Assembly: GCA_945865535.1 (NCBI GenBank)
Contig: CAMBDW010000001.1
Location: 113,659-177,658 of the forward strand
Reading direction: 5' to 3'
Source of the DNA: Chryseobacterium gleum
Lineage (GTDB): Bacteria; Bacteroidota; Bacteroidia; Flavobacteriales; BACL11
Length of the DNA stretch: 64,000 nt
Shown: one piece after another, positions 32,654-41,874 of the stretch
Layout of the letters: each line of letters starts with the position of its first letter
Numbering within the stretch: the first letter of the stretch is position 1
Translations under genes and position numbers: made by a program
Notes under the pieces: generated by a model
What the model was told of the DNA's origin: nothing
The model's input: the letters and a program-made list of their open reading frames with translations, nothing else
The model's database searches: none

Positions 32654-34423
32654 GTGAAGCAAAAAGAAGAAGAAAAATCAACTCAGGAAAGTGTTATAGA
32701 CACAAGCTTGGAACAAGTTACGACTATAGATAAAAATACATTATCAATGGAAGAGCTAATTACAAAAATTAGTTTATTAACCAAAAATGATAATCCTTAT
32801 ACTGCATCAAAAGAGATTGAGGAAATAAAATCAATTTTCTACATCAAACTTAAGCTAGAACAAAAAGAAAATACAACTCCTGAAGAAACAGAAGAACAAG
32901 AAGAGAATATAAAAAAAGAATTACATCCTTTAGAGGTTAAGTTTAAAGCTGTTTTTGGCGCTTATCGTAAAATTAAGTCTGATTTTAGAAGAACTAAAGA
33001 AAAAGAAGAAGAGAATAACCTCAAAATAAAAAAACAGATAATTGAAGATATTGATGCACTAGCAAAAGAGGAAGAATCCATAAAAATAACCTTTGAAAAA
33101 TTTAGAACACTTCAAGAGAAATGGAAAAGCACAGGACATGTTCCTCTTAGCGAAAACAACCATCTTTGGCAATCATACCATCACCATGTTGAGCTTTTCT
33201 ATGATTTTATTAAACTTAACAATGATTTAAGGGATTTAGATTTTAAACGAAATCTGCAAGAGAAAACTGAAATTTGCAAAAAAGCAACTGCACTTTTAAA
33301 AGAAAAATCAGTAGATAAAGCACATAACAACTTACAAGAACTTCATGAGCATTGGAAAAATGTAGGGCCCGTTGAAAGAGATCAAAGAGAGCCTCTTTGG
33401 GAAAAATTTCAAGAAGTAAGTAGAATCATAAATAAAAACAGAAACGATCACTTCATTGAAAGAAAAAAACAAGACGCTAAAAAGTTAGAAGAGAAAAATA
33501 AAATTTGTACAGAAATTGACAACTTAACTGCTGAAAAAGGAGCTTCATATAAGCAATGGCAAGAAGCTACTAATAAATGTAATGAACTAGAATCAAAATG
33601 GAAATCTTTAGCAGGCTTGAACAAAGAAGATAATAAAATAGCTTGGAAAAAATTAAGAGATTCTTTAACTAACTTCTATAATACTAAAAATGAGTTTTAC
33701 AAACAAAAAAAGGAAAGTAGTAATCGTATTTTAGAAAATAAATTAGCTATTTGTGAGAAGGCTGAAAGCCTACAAAATAGTACTGATTGGCAAACTGCAG
33801 GAAAAGAATTCATCAAACTACAAGAGGAATGGAAAAATTCTGAATTTTCACCTTCTAGCCAATCGAATGAAATTTGGAAAAGGTTTAGAACGGCTTGTGA
33901 TACTTTCTTTAAAGCTAGAAAAGTACATTATAAAAAAATTGAAAAAGAAGAAGAAATAGCATTCAAACAAAAAGAATCTCTCATTAAAGAACTTGAAGTA
34001 TTTAAAGCCTCATCTGACTCAAAAGAAGACATTGAAAGACTTAAAGAATTTAGTTTAAAATGGAAGAATATAGGTCATATTGCTAGAAATAAAATGGATA
34101 TTAATGATGCCTTTTTTAGTCTGGTAAATGCAAAATTTAAAGAGCTAGGGTTAAATAAGAAAATATTAGCAACTGAACAATACAAAAACAAAGTAAGTTC
34201 ACTAAAAGGAGACAGCAAAGCAATTAATGGTGAACAACAATTTCTAAGAGAAAAAATTGATTTATTAATGAAAGAAATTTCACAATACGAAAATAATATA
34301 TCATTTTTTGGTAGTGGCAAAGCCACACAACCACTATTACAACTGGCTCAAAAAAAAATTGAAAATGTAAAAGCCGATATAGAAGATTTAAAACAAAAAA
34401 TCCAACTGCTAAATAAAGCATAA
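32654..34423 (+). CDS. DUF349 repeat protein
   Basis: A 589-residue, highly charged helical protein with about five DUF349 repeats, each with a Trp-containing core such as LQEKWKSTGHVPLSENNHLW, LHEHWKNVGPV and LQEEWKNSEF. The first about 60 residues are acidic and low in complexity; the C-terminus is coiled coil. DUF349 proteins are common in Bacteroidota and have no settled biochemical role. No signal or membrane helix is seen, so it is cytoplasmic. It begins with GTG, preceded by ACGGAAA, and its stop abuts uvrB with no gap. Confidence 0.85.
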   Translation: MKQKEEEKSTQESVIDTSLEQVTTIDKNTLSMEELITKISLLTKNDNPYTASKEIEEIKSIFYIKLKLEQKENTTPEETEEQEENIKKELHPLEVKFKAVFGAYRKIKSDFRRTKEKEEENNLKIKKQIIEDIDALAKEEESIKITFEKFRTLQEKWKSTGHVPLSENNHLWQSYHHHVELFYDFIKLNNDLRDLDFKRNLQEKTEICKKATALLKEKSVDKAHNNLQELHEHWKNVGPVERDQREPLWEKFQEVSRIINKNRNDHFIERKKQDAKKLEEKNKICTEIDNLTAEKGASYKQWQEATNKCNELESKWKSLAGLNKEDNKIAWKKLRDSLTNFYNTKNEFYKQKKESSNRILENKLAICEKAESLQNSTDWQTAGKEFIKLQEEWKNSEFSPSSQSNEIWKRFRTACDTFFKARKVHYKKIEKEEEIAFKQKESLIKELEVFKASSDSKEDIERLKEFSLKWKNIGHIARNKMDINDAFFSLVNAKFKELGLNKKILATEQYKNKVSSLKGDSKAINGEQQFLREKIDLLMKEISQYENNISFFGSGKATQPLLQLAQKKIENVKADIEDLKQKIQLLNKA

Positions 34424-36412
34424 ATGAAGTTCAAACTTCAAGCTGATTTTTCCCCAACCGGAGATCAACCAGGCGCAATAAAACAACTTGTCCAGGGGTT
34501 AAATGATGGAGAGAAATCGCAAACCTTACTAGGGGTAACTGGCTCTGGCAAAACATTCACTATTGCAAATGTTATACAAGAAGTAAATCGCCCTGCCTTA
34601 GTTTTAAGTCATAATAAAACATTAGCAGCCCAACTATTCAGCGAATTCAAACAATTTTTTCCGGAAAATGCTGTAGAATACTTTGTTTCTTATTATGATT
34701 ACTATCAACCGGAAGCATACATACCAAGCTCAGGAACTTATATTGAGAAAGATTTATCCATAAATGAAGAAATTGAGAAATACCGATTAAAAACTACATC
34801 TGCTCTTCTATCAGGAAGAAAAGATGTAATCGTTGTCTCATCTGTTAGTTGTATTTACGGTATTGGAAATCCTGAGGACTTTCACAGTGGAATAATTGAT
34901 TTACAAGAAGGTGATATTATAAGCAGAGATCAGTTTCTCCAAAAATTGGTATCCGCACTTTACAGTAGAACTACTGCTGAATTTAACAGAGGTAATTTTA
35001 GAGTAAAGGGAGATACTGTTGATATTTTTCTAGCTCATAATGATATTGGATACCGAATTCATTTTTTTGGAAATGAAATTGATGAAATAGAAAGTTTTAA
35101 TCCTGAAAATGGGAAAATAATAAACTCTTTAAAAGAAATAAGAATTTTCCCAGCCAGTATCTTTGTAGCCTCAAAGGATAAAATTCATGGCGCAATATCT
35201 GAAATACAAGATGATTTAAAAAAACAAGTTGAGTATTTTCAAGAAATAGGATTGCCAACTGAAGCAAAAAGATTGGATGAGCGAACACATTTTGATCTTG
35301 AAATGATAAAAGAACTTGGTTATTGCTCAGGCATAGAAAACTATTCCAGGTATTTTGATGGCAGAAAAGCAGGAAGCAGGCCTTTCTGTTTGCTCGATTA
35401 TTTTCCTTCAAATTTTATAACAGTAATTGATGAGAGTCATGTTACACTACCTCAAGTAAGAGCCATGTACGGAGGTGATAAATCAAGAAAAACAAATCTT
35501 GTTGAACACGGATTCAGACTTCCTGCGGCAATGGATAATCGACCGTTAAAATTTGAAGAATTTGAGATGATTAATCAGCAAACAATCTATGTAAGTGCAA
35601 CCCCGGCTGATTATGAATTAGAAAAATCAGAAGGAATTATTGCCGAACAGGTTATTCGCCCAACAGGACTGCTTGATCCTATTATTGAAGTGCGAACAAG
35701 TAAGAATCAAATTGATGATTTACTGGAAGAAATAAGATTAAGATTGGAGAAAAAAGAAAGAGTACTTGTTGTAACCCTAACCAAAAGAATGGCAGAAGAA
35801 TTTAGTAAATACCTTACTAAATTCAGCATTAAATGTCGTTATATTCATTCTGATGTTGATACTTTAGAAAGAGTAGAAATTCTTCATCAGCTTAAAGAAG
35901 GTATTATTGATGTTTTAATTGGAGTAAACCTATTAAGAGAAGGATTAGACTTGCCTCAAGTTAGCCTTGTTGCTATTATGGATGCTGATAAAGAGGGTTT
36001 TTTAAGATCAGATAGAGCATTAACCCAAACTGCAGGAAGAGCAGCTAGAAATATTAATGGCCTTGTTATTATGTATGCTGATAAAATAACCGAATCCATG
36101 AGAAGGACAATGGATGAAACAGACAGAAGAAGAGAAAAACAAAAAGCTTACAATACAGAAAAAGGACTTACGCCTCAACCTTTAGTTAAAAAAAGCGACA
36201 ACAATCTTATACAGAGCTTAAATCCATATAAAGTAACCACACCAAATACCAAACCAATTATTGATTCATCATCAGTAGAACAATTACAAAAAATGGTAAA
36301 ACATACCAAAAGAGAAATGGAAAAAATGGCTAAAAACCTTAATTTTATAGAAGCTGCACGATTAAGAGATGAATTAAAAGAACTAGAAGAAAGTCTCAAA
36401 AAAAAGACATAA
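34424..36412 (+). CDS. uvrB: Excinuclease ABC subunit B
   Basis: A 662-residue nucleotide excision repair helicase that verifies damage handed over by UvrA and recruits UvrC. Walker A GVTGSGKTF is at 37-45; the beta-hairpin that inserts between strands is SYYDYYQPEAYIP (89-101); DESH supplies Walker B; helicase motifs V-VI appear in REGLDLPQVSLV and QTAGRAARN. A C-terminal UVR motif (MEKMAKNLNFIEAARLRDEL) for UvrC contact is present. Co-transcribed with the DUF349 gene; ended by the hairpin at 36411-36443. Confidence 0.97.
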   Translation: MKFKLQADFSPTGDQPGAIKQLVQGLNDGEKSQTLLGVTGSGKTFTIANVIQEVNRPALVLSHNKTLAAQLFSEFKQFFPENAVEYFVSYYDYYQPEAYIPSSGTYIEKDLSINEEIEKYRLKTTSALLSGRKDVIVVSSVSCIYGIGNPEDFHSGIIDLQEGDIISRDQFLQKLVSALYSRTTAEFNRGNFRVKGDTVDIFLAHNDIGYRIHFFGNEIDEIESFNPENGKIINSLKEIRIFPASIFVASKDKIHGAISEIQDDLKKQVEYFQEIGLPTEAKRLDERTHFDLEMIKELGYCSGIENYSRYFDGRKAGSRPFCLLDYFPSNFITVIDESHVTLPQVRAMYGGDKSRKTNLVEHGFRLPAAMDNRPLKFEEFEMINQQTIYVSATPADYELEKSEGIIAEQVIRPTGLLDPIIEVRTSKNQIDDLLEEIRLRLEKKERVLVVTLTKRMAEEFSKYLTKFSIKCRYIHSDVDTLERVEILHQLKEGIIDVLIGVNLLREGLDLPQVSLVAIMDADKEGFLRSDRALTQTAGRAARNINGLVIMYADKITESMRRTMDETDRRREKQKAYNTEKGLTPQPLVKKSDNNLIQSLNPYKVTTPNTKPIIDSSSVEQLQKMVKHTKREMEKMAKNLNFIEAARLRDELKELEESLKKKT

Positions 36413-36443
36413 AAAAAAGCGAGCATCTTGCTCGCTTTTTTTC
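36411..36443. terminator. Bidirectional terminator between uvrB and csp
   Basis: Hairpin GCGAGCA-TCT-TGCTCGC flanked by eight A and seven T. It overlaps the uvrB stop and lies 19 bases beyond the csp stop on the other strand, so it can serve both genes. Confidence 0.9.
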
Positions 36444-36461
36444 TATATTATATAATGCTTC

Positions 36462-36659
36462 TTAAGCGTTTACAATATTTTTAGCTACTGGTCCTTTTTC
36501 TCCATCTCCTGGCTCAAATGATACAGCTGCTCCTTCTTTAAGAGTTTTGTAACCTTCAACCTGAATTTCTTGAAAATGTGCAAAGTAGTCAGTTCCATCT
36601 GAACCTTCAATGAAACCATACCCTTTACTTCCGTTAAACCATTTTACTTTTCCTTCCAT
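36462..36659 (-). CDS. Cold shock protein, CspA family
   Basis: A 65-residue single cold-shock domain that binds single-stranded nucleic acid and melts RNA structure. RNP1 is KGYGFIE (residues 12-18); the RNP2 position reads DYFAHF in place of the usual VFVHF. The length is typical. The leader between the -7 element and ATG is about 53 bases and starts with a GC-rich hairpin (36697-36712) unusual in this AT-rich genome, which might mediate temperature or translational control. Confidence 0.95.
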   Translation of the reverse strand: MEGKVKWFNGSKGYGFIEGSDGTDYFAHFQEIQVEGYKTLKEGAAVSFEPGDGEKGPVAKNIVNA

Positions 36660-36696
36660 AATTGTTTTTAAAATTTATTAATACTAGTGGGAACAA

Positions 36697-36712
36697 CCCC
36701 ACAAAACTGGGG
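36697..36712 (-). promoter_or_regulatory. Hairpin at the 5' end of the csp leader
   Basis: CCCCA-GTTTTG-TGGGG, a five-pair GC-rich stem immediately after the csp -7 element, so it would be at or next to the mRNA 5' end. Possible mRNA stabiliser or cold-responsive element. Confidence 0.45.
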
Positions 36713-36720
36713 CAAATATA
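36713..36720 (-). promoter_or_regulatory. -7 promoter element for csp
   Basis: The minus strand reads TATATTTG followed by C, exact TAnnTTTG, about 53 bases upstream of the csp ATG. Confidence 0.6.
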
Positions 36721-36729
36721 CAAAAATAT

Positions 36730-37608
36730 TTAATATACCAACTTTTTAGCAGATACTAGAGTATTTTTAAGTAGCATTGCAATTGTCATTGGGCCTACTC
36801 CTCCTGGAACTGGGGTAATAAAGCTGCTTTTTTCTGCAACCTCATCAAAAGCCACATCACCTAAAAGTTTCCAGCCACTTTTGGTATTATTTGATTTTAC
36901 TCTTGATATTCCAACATCAATAATGCATACTCCATCTTTTATCATATCAGCAGTTACAAATTCAGCTTTTCCTAAAGCCACTATCAAAATATCGGCAGTT
37001 TTGGTTATTTCTTTAAGATTTTTAGTTTTACTATGTGTAAGTGTAACCGTACAATTTCCAGGATAATTATTTCTAGACATCAAAATACTCATTGGAGAAC
37101 CCACAATATGACTTCTACCAATAACTACACAATGTTTTCCTGAAGTTTCAACATGATATCTTTCCAGAAGCTCTAAAATTCCAGATGGAGTAGCAGGTAA
37201 ATAAGTGGGTAAATTCAGTGCCATTCTTCCAATATTTTGAGGATGAAAGCCATCTACATCTTTTGTTGGATCTATTGCTTGAGTAACCTTCATCTCATCA
37301 ATATGACTTGGTAAAGGCAATTGTACGATTAAACCGTCTATATCTGGATTGCTATTTATTTTTTCTATCTCAGCTAATAAATGCGATTCTGAAACTGTAT
37401 TATCAAGTCGAATTAATGTGGACTCAAAACCAACCTTTTCACAGGCTTTTACTTTTGCATTTACATAGGTTTCACTAGCCCCATCACCCCCAACTAAAAT
37501 AGCTGCCAAATGAGGTTTTTTTCCACCATTACTAAGCAAAGAAGATAACTCAATTGCTATCTCTTTTGCGATATCATTAGCTGTTTTTTTTCCGTCTAAT
37601 AAAATCAT
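36730..37608 (-). CDS. folD: Bifunctional methylenetetrahydrofolate dehydrogenase/cyclohydrolase
   Basis: A 292-residue FolD that interconverts 5,10-methylene- and 10-formyl-tetrahydrofolate with NADP. Signatures: [16 protein letters not shown] with the catalytic Lys, [13 protein letters not shown], the nucleotide-binding [16 protein letters not shown], and the C-terminal [19 protein letters not shown]. Length is normal. It follows ffh by 6 bases and is the last gene of that minus-strand pair. Confidence 0.96.
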   Translation of the reverse strand: MILLDGKKTANDIAKEIAIELSSLLSNGGKKPHLAAILVGGDGASETYVNAKVKACEKVGFESTLIRLDNTVSESHLLAEIEKINSNPDIDGLIVQLPLPSHIDEMKVTQAIDPTKDVDGFHPQNIGRMALNLPTYLPATPSGILELLERYHVETSGKHCVVIGRSHIVGSPMSILMSRNNYPGNCTVTLTHSKTKNLKEITKTADILIVALGKAEFVTADMIKDGVCIIDVGISRVKSNNTKSGWKLLGDVAFDEVAEKSSFITPVPGGVGPMTIAMLLKNTLVSAKKLVY

Positions 37609-37614
37609 CTCTAT

Positions 37615-38961
37615 TTATTGCATTCCTGGAATTCCTCCTTTCTTTTGCATCATTTGCATCATCTGTTTAGCACCTCCTCCCTGCATCATCTTCATCATTT
37701 TACCCATTTGATCAAATTGACTAATCAGCTGATTTACTTCAACTACTGATGTGCCACTACCTGCAGCAATTCTTTTTTTTCTACTTCCGTTTAACAGATT
37801 CGGATTTTCTCTTTCTTGTTTAGTCATAGAATGAATTATTGCCTCAATTCCTTTAAAAGCATTATCATCAATATCAACATCTTTCATGGCCTTGCCCATT
37901 CCAGGAATCATACCCACCAAATCCTTCATGTTTCCCATCTTTTTAATTTGCTGAATTTGCTTTAAAAAATCATCAAATCCAAATTGATTCTTTGCAATTT
38001 TCTTCTGAACTTTTCTGGCTTCTTGCTCATCAAATTGTTGCTGAGCGCGCTCCACTAATGAGATGACATCTCCCATTCCTAAAATTCGACTCGCCATTCT
38101 ATCAGGATGAAAAATATCCAATCCATCCATCTTTTCGGAAGTACCAATAAATTTAATTGGTTTATCAACTACCGAACGAATTGTTAATGCTGCACCACCT
38201 CTAGTATCACCATCTAATTTTGTAAGTACAACTCCATCAAAATTTAACTTATCATTAAAAGCCTTAGCAGTATTTACAGCATCCTGACCAGTCATTGAAT
38301 CAACAACAAATAATATTTCATTAGGATTGGTTGCACTTTTTATATTTGCAATTTCGGTCATCATATTTTCATCAACTGCTAAACGCCCAGCAGTATCTAT
38401 AATAACCACATTATGCCCATTTGTTTTAGCGTGTTTTATAGCATTCCTTGCAATCTCAACAGGATTTTTACTTTCTCTATCCTGATAAACATCAACAGCT
38501 ACTTGTTGGGCTAAAACCCCAATTTGATCAATAGCAGCAGGACGATACACATCACAAGCAACTAGTAATGGACGCTTATTCTTTTTACTTTTAAGATGTA
38601 AAGCCAACTTACCTGCAAAAGTAGTTTTACCACTACCCTGCAAACCAGCAATCAAAATTACAGTTGGACTTCCTGACAAACTAATTTCTGAATACTCACT
38701 GCCCATAAGTGCAGCCAACTCATCTTTCATTATTTTAGTCAGTAATTGCCCAGGATCAATAGCTGTTAGTACTTTTTGACCTAATGCTTTAAGCTTAACA
38801 TTTTCAGTAAATGATTTTGCAGTTTTAAAATCAACATCAGCCGAAAGAAGCGCTTTTCGAATCTCTTTCATTGTTTGAGCAACATTTATTTCGGAAATAC
38901 TTCCTTGCCCTTTAAGTACTTTAAAAGCTTTTTCTAGTTTTTCTGATAAATTTTCAAACAT
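37615..38961 (-). CDS. ffh: Signal recognition particle GTPase Ffh
   Basis: A 448-residue SRP54 homologue that binds signal sequences on ribosomes. N domain 1-90; G domain with P-loop GLQGSGKTT (106-114), DVYRPAAIDQ, DTAGR and TKLDGD; C-terminal M domain with the Met-rich tail (QMGKMMKMMQGG and following) that holds the signal peptide and SRP RNA. The receptor gene ftsY lies 1.4 kb upstream on the same strand. No SRP RNA gene was recognised in the window. Confidence 0.97.
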   Translation of the reverse strand: MFENLSEKLEKAFKVLKGQGSISEINVAQTMKEIRKALLSADVDFKTAKSFTENVKLKALGQKVLTAIDPGQLLTKIMKDELAALMGSEYSEISLSGSPTVILIAGLQGSGKTTFAGKLALHLKSKKNKRPLLVACDVYRPAAIDQIGVLAQQVAVDVYQDRESKNPVEIARNAIKHAKTNGHNVVIIDTAGRLAVDENMMTEIANIKSATNPNEILFVVDSMTGQDAVNTAKAFNDKLNFDGVVLTKLDGDTRGGAALTIRSVVDKPIKFIGTSEKMDGLDIFHPDRMASRILGMGDVISLVERAQQQFDEQEARKVQKKIAKNQFGFDDFLKQIQQIKKMGNMKDLVGMIPGMGKAMKDVDIDDNAFKGIEAIIHSMTKQERENPNLLNGSRKKRIAAGSGTSVVEVNQLISQFDQMGKMMKMMQGGGAKQMMQMMQKKGGIPGMQ

Positions 38962-38981
38962 TTATTTTATTTTTAATAGCA

Positions 38982-38989
38982 CAAAAATA
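38982..38989 (-). promoter_or_regulatory. Possible -7 element for ffh-folD
   Basis: The minus strand reads TATTTTTG, which fits TAnnTTTG, 20 bases before the ffh ATG. The A/T-rich context makes chance matches more likely. Confidence 0.4.
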
Positions 38990-39002
38990 ATAATTTCATA
39001 CT

Positions 39003-40316
39003 CTAATCAACAACCACTCCATACAAATCAAAATGATCTGATTTTTCAATTTTTATATTTGCAAAATCGCCAATTCTTACATAGTTTTCATTTGCTCTAA
39101 CTAAAACTTCATTATCCACATCAGGAGAGTCAAATTCTGTGCGCCCAATAAAGTAATCTCCTTCTTTACGATCGAATAATACTTTAAAAGTTCTTCCTAT
39201 CTTTTTTTGATTTAATTCCCAAGAAATGTGAGTTTGTAGATCCATTATCTCATCTGCTCTTGCTTTTTTTGTTTTCTCAGGAACATCATCTTCTAAATCA
39301 TAAGCTGAAGTATTTTCTTCATGAGAATAAGTAAATACGCCCAGTCTATCAAATTTAGTATCCTGTACCCATTGCTTAAGTTCTTGGAATTTTTCCTTAG
39401 TTTCTCCTGGATATCCAACTATTAATGTAGTTCTAATAGCCATATTTGGAACTTTAGTTCTAAAGTCCTTTAATAAAGCATCTGTTTTTTCATGAGAAGT
39501 TCCTCTTTTCATAGATTTTAGAAGATCATCATTAATATGTTGTAAAGGAATATCTATATAATTACACACTTTTCCGTTTTCTCTAATTACATCTAAAACA
39601 TCCTCTGGAAATCCTGTTGGAAAAGCATAATGCAAACGAATCCATTCTATACCTTCTACTTTTGATAACTGAGTTAATAAATCTGCTAAGCTTCTTTTTT
39701 TATAAATATCCAAGCCATAAAAAGTTAAATCCTGAGCGATAAGTATCAATTCCTTTACCCCATTTTTAGCTAGATGTTTCGCCTCTTTTACCAGCTGTTC
39801 AATAGGAGTTGATTTATGTTTACCCCTCATTAAGGGAATAGCGCAAAATGAACAAGGTCTATCGCAACCTTCTGAAATTTTTAAATAGGCATAATGCTTA
39901 GGAGTAGTGGTCAATCTTTCGCCTAAAAGTTCGTGCTTATAATCTGCCCCTAATACTTTTAATAATTTTGGTAAATCTGTAGTTCCAAAATATTGGTCAA
40001 CATTTGGAATATCTCTTTCTAACTCAGGTTTGTATCTTTCCGAAAGACATCCCGTAACATATAATTTGTCAATTTTACCGGATTCTTTTCTCTGAACTTG
40101 CTCTAGTATGGTATTTATTGATTCTTCTTTAGCATTGTCAATAAAACCACAAGTATTCACTACAACAATATTTGCATCCTCATTTTCCGATTCATGCTCA
40201 ACAGCAATCTTATTTGCAGAGAGCTGTCCCATCAATACTTCAGAATCATATACATTCTTTGAGCACCCCAAAGTGATGATATTTATTTTATTCTTTTTAG
40301 TTGACTTTGTACGCAT
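39003..40316 (-). CDS. rimO: Ribosomal protein S12 methylthiotransferase RimO
   Basis: A 437-residue radical SAM enzyme that methylthiolates the conserved Asp of ribosomal protein S12. The N-terminal UPF0004 domain has Cys18, Cys56 and Cys90 for the auxiliary cluster; the radical-SAM motif is Cys151-Cys155-Cys158 in CDRPCSFC; a TRAM domain closes the C-terminus. EGCDRPCSFCAIPLMRG and IPLQHINDDLLKSMKRG fit RimO rather than MiaB. It shares one base with the end of ftsY, so the two are coupled. Confidence 0.95.
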   Translation of the reverse strand: MRTKSTKKNKINIITLGCSKNVYDSEVLMGQLSANKIAVEHESENEDANIVVVNTCGFIDNAKEESINTILEQVQRKESGKIDKLYVTGCLSERYKPELERDIPNVDQYFGTTDLPKLLKVLGADYKHELLGERLTTTPKHYAYLKISEGCDRPCSFCAIPLMRGKHKSTPIEQLVKEAKHLAKNGVKELILIAQDLTFYGLDIYKKRSLADLLTQLSKVEGIEWIRLHYAFPTGFPEDVLDVIRENGKVCNYIDIPLQHINDDLLKSMKRGTSHEKTDALLKDFRTKVPNMAIRTTLIVGYPGETKEKFQELKQWVQDTKFDRLGVFTYSHEENTSAYDLEDDVPEKTKKARADEIMDLQTHISWELNQKKIGRTFKVLFDRKEGDYFIGRTEFDSPDVDNEVLVRANENYVRIGDFANIKIEKSDHFDLYGVVVD

Positions 40317-41398
40317 TAGTTAAAAAGGGAATCTACAAATTCTTGTTTATTAAATTTTTGTAAATCATTCATCCCTTCTCCTACTCCAATATAGCGGACA
40401 GGAATTTGAAACTGATCAGAAATTCCGATTACTACACCCCCTTTTGCTGTACCGTCTAACTTAGTTAATGCAATTGAATTTACCTCTGTAGCAGCTATGA
40501 ATTGTTTGGCTTGTTCTATAGCATTCTGTCCAGTTGAAGCATCTAAAACTAACATAACATCATGTGGAGCGTCAGGAATTACTTTACCCATCACACTTCT
40601 TATTTTACCTAACTCTCGCATCAAATTGACATTATTGTGCAATCTTCCTGCTGTGTCAATTATCACAACATCCGCCCCACTTGCCTTTGCAGATTGTATC
40701 GTATCAAAAGCTACTGATGCAGGATCAGATCCCATAGCTTGTTTTACAATTTCAACTCCAACTCTATCGGCCCATATCACTAATTGATCAACTGCAGCCG
40801 CTCTAAAAGTATCTGCTGCGCCTAATACCACCTTCTTTCCTTGTTGTTTAAATTGATGTGCCAATTTTCCAATAGTAGTTGTTTTGCCTACACCATTTAC
40901 TCCAACTATCATGATAACATAAGGCCCAGCAACATCAGGAATCTTATCATACGAATCTTGCATTAATGATGATATTTCTTGTTTTAAAAAACTATTTAAT
41001 TCTGAGGTATTGATGTATTTATCTCTTTCCACTCTTTCCTCTAGTTTTTCAATGATTTTTAGAGTCGTTTCCACTCCTATATCAGAAGTAATTAATGCTT
41101 CTTCTATACCATCAAGAGCCAATTCATCAATAGTTGATTTCCCAGCAACTGTTCTTGCTAATTTCCCAAAGAAACTTTCTTTGGTTTTTTTAATACCAGA
41201 ATCAAGTTTTTCTTTTTCGCTCTTAAAATTTAATTCTATTACAGGTTCAGAATCAGGCTCAGGCTCAGGCTCTGATTCCGGTTCTAGCTCAGGTTCTAGT
41301 TTTTGTATGATTTTTTCAACTTCTATTTCGGATAACTCTTTTTCTTTTTTATCCTCTTTCGATTTAAATAAACCACTTACTTTATCAAATATACCCAT
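40316..41398 (-). CDS. ftsY: SRP receptor FtsY
   Basis: A 360-residue GTPase that docks SRP-ribosome complexes to the membrane. The N-terminal A region is short and carries an acidic Glu-Pro stretch (residues 35-52). The NG domain follows, with P-loop GVNGVGKTT (166-174), DTFRAAAVDQL, DTAGR and TKLDG. The gene sits downstream of rpmG and DUF4295 as is usual in Bacteroidota, but a hairpin terminator at 41420-41456 separates them, so expression may depend on read-through or a promoter I did not find. Confidence 0.96.
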   Translation of the reverse strand: MGIFDKVSGLFKSKEDKKEKELSEIEVEKIIQKLEPELEPESEPEPEPDSEPVIELNFKSEKEKLDSGIKKTKESFFGKLARTVAGKSTIDELALDGIEEALITSDIGVETTLKIIEKLEERVERDKYINTSELNSFLKQEISSLMQDSYDKIPDVAGPYVIMIVGVNGVGKTTTIGKLAHQFKQQGKKVVLGAADTFRAAAVDQLVIWADRVGVEIVKQAMGSDPASVAFDTIQSAKASGADVVIIDTAGRLHNNVNLMRELGKIRSVMGKVIPDAPHDVMLVLDASTGQNAIEQAKQFIAATEVNSIALTKLDGTAKGGVVIGISDQFQIPVRYIGVGEGMNDLQKFNKQEFVDSLFN

Positions 41399-41419
41399 AA
41401 TTTAGTATGCCTTCTAAAT

Positions 41420-41456
41420 AAAAAAGCTTCTTTCAAAAATAGAAAGAAGCTTTTAC
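41420..41456 (-). terminator. Terminator between DUF4295 and ftsY
   Basis: A 13-base-pair perfect stem AAAAGCTTCTTTC / GAAAGAAGCTTTT with a seven-base loop; the minus strand continues with T residues. It lies just before ftsY. Confidence 0.75.
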
Positions 41457-41475
41457 TTTAATGTATAATTAAATA

Positions 41476-41628
41476 CTATTTTTTTGCAAAAAATTCTATC
41501 ACCTTTTCCTTTGGCACAATTTCGGACTTAAAAGAATAAGCTCCAGTTTTTGATTTAACCAATTTCACAGCCTTAGTAAAAGCTTTAGCCCCTTTTTTCT
41601 GTAATGATGCTACTGTCTTTTTTGCCAT
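41476..41628 (-). CDS. DUF4295 small protein
   Basis: A 50-residue, very basic protein (MAKKTVASLQ ... KVIEFFAKK) read on the minus strand from ATG 41628 to TAG 41476. It matches the DUF4295 family, which in Bacteroidota almost always follows rpmG and is suspected to be ribosome-associated; function unproven. It starts 6 bases after rpmG, so it is co-translated with it. Confidence 0.92.
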   Translation of the reverse strand: MAKKTVASLQKKGAKAFTKAVKLVKSKTGAYSFKSEIVPKEKVIEFFAKK

Positions 41629-41634
41629 TTTCTT

Positions 41635-41817
41635 TTATTTTATTTGTTTATGAACAGTCATTTTTTTCATAATAGCGTTGAATTTTTTCAATTCAATTCT
41701 ATCTGGAGTATTCTTTTTATTTTTAGTAGTAATATAACGAGATGTACCTGGCAATCCACTTGCTTTATGCTCAGTACACTCTAAAATAACTTGAATTCTA
41801 TTTCCTTTCTTTGCCAT
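41635..41817 (-). CDS. rpmG: 50S ribosomal protein L33
   Basis: A 60-residue L33 with the expected [18 protein letters not shown] start, [25 protein letters not shown] core and basic tail. It has no zinc-ribbon CxxC pairs, so it is the zinc-free form. In most Bacteroidota it follows rpmB directly; here two genes separate them and it has its own -7 element (41840-41847). Confidence 0.97.
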   Translation of the reverse strand: MAKKGNRIQVILECTEHKASGLPGTSRYITTKNKKNTPDRIELKKFNAIMKKMTVHKQIK

Positions 41818-41839
41818 CTTCTAATAATTTATTGGGCTG

Positions 41840-41847
41840 CAAATTTA
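41840..41847 (-). promoter_or_regulatory. -7 promoter element for rpmG-DUF4295
   Basis: The minus strand reads TAAATTTG, then CAGCCCAA. The 12-base TTTGCAGCCCAA is the same as in the rpmB leader. Confidence 0.62.
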
Positions 41848-41874
41848 ATTAAAAAATCTAAACAACTATAAAAT

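Noticed and set aside
41010..41405. Open frame antisense to ftsY rich in Ser-Gly
   Set aside because: It is the shadow of the Glu-Pro repeat and the compositional bias of ftsY; no start context or homologous text.
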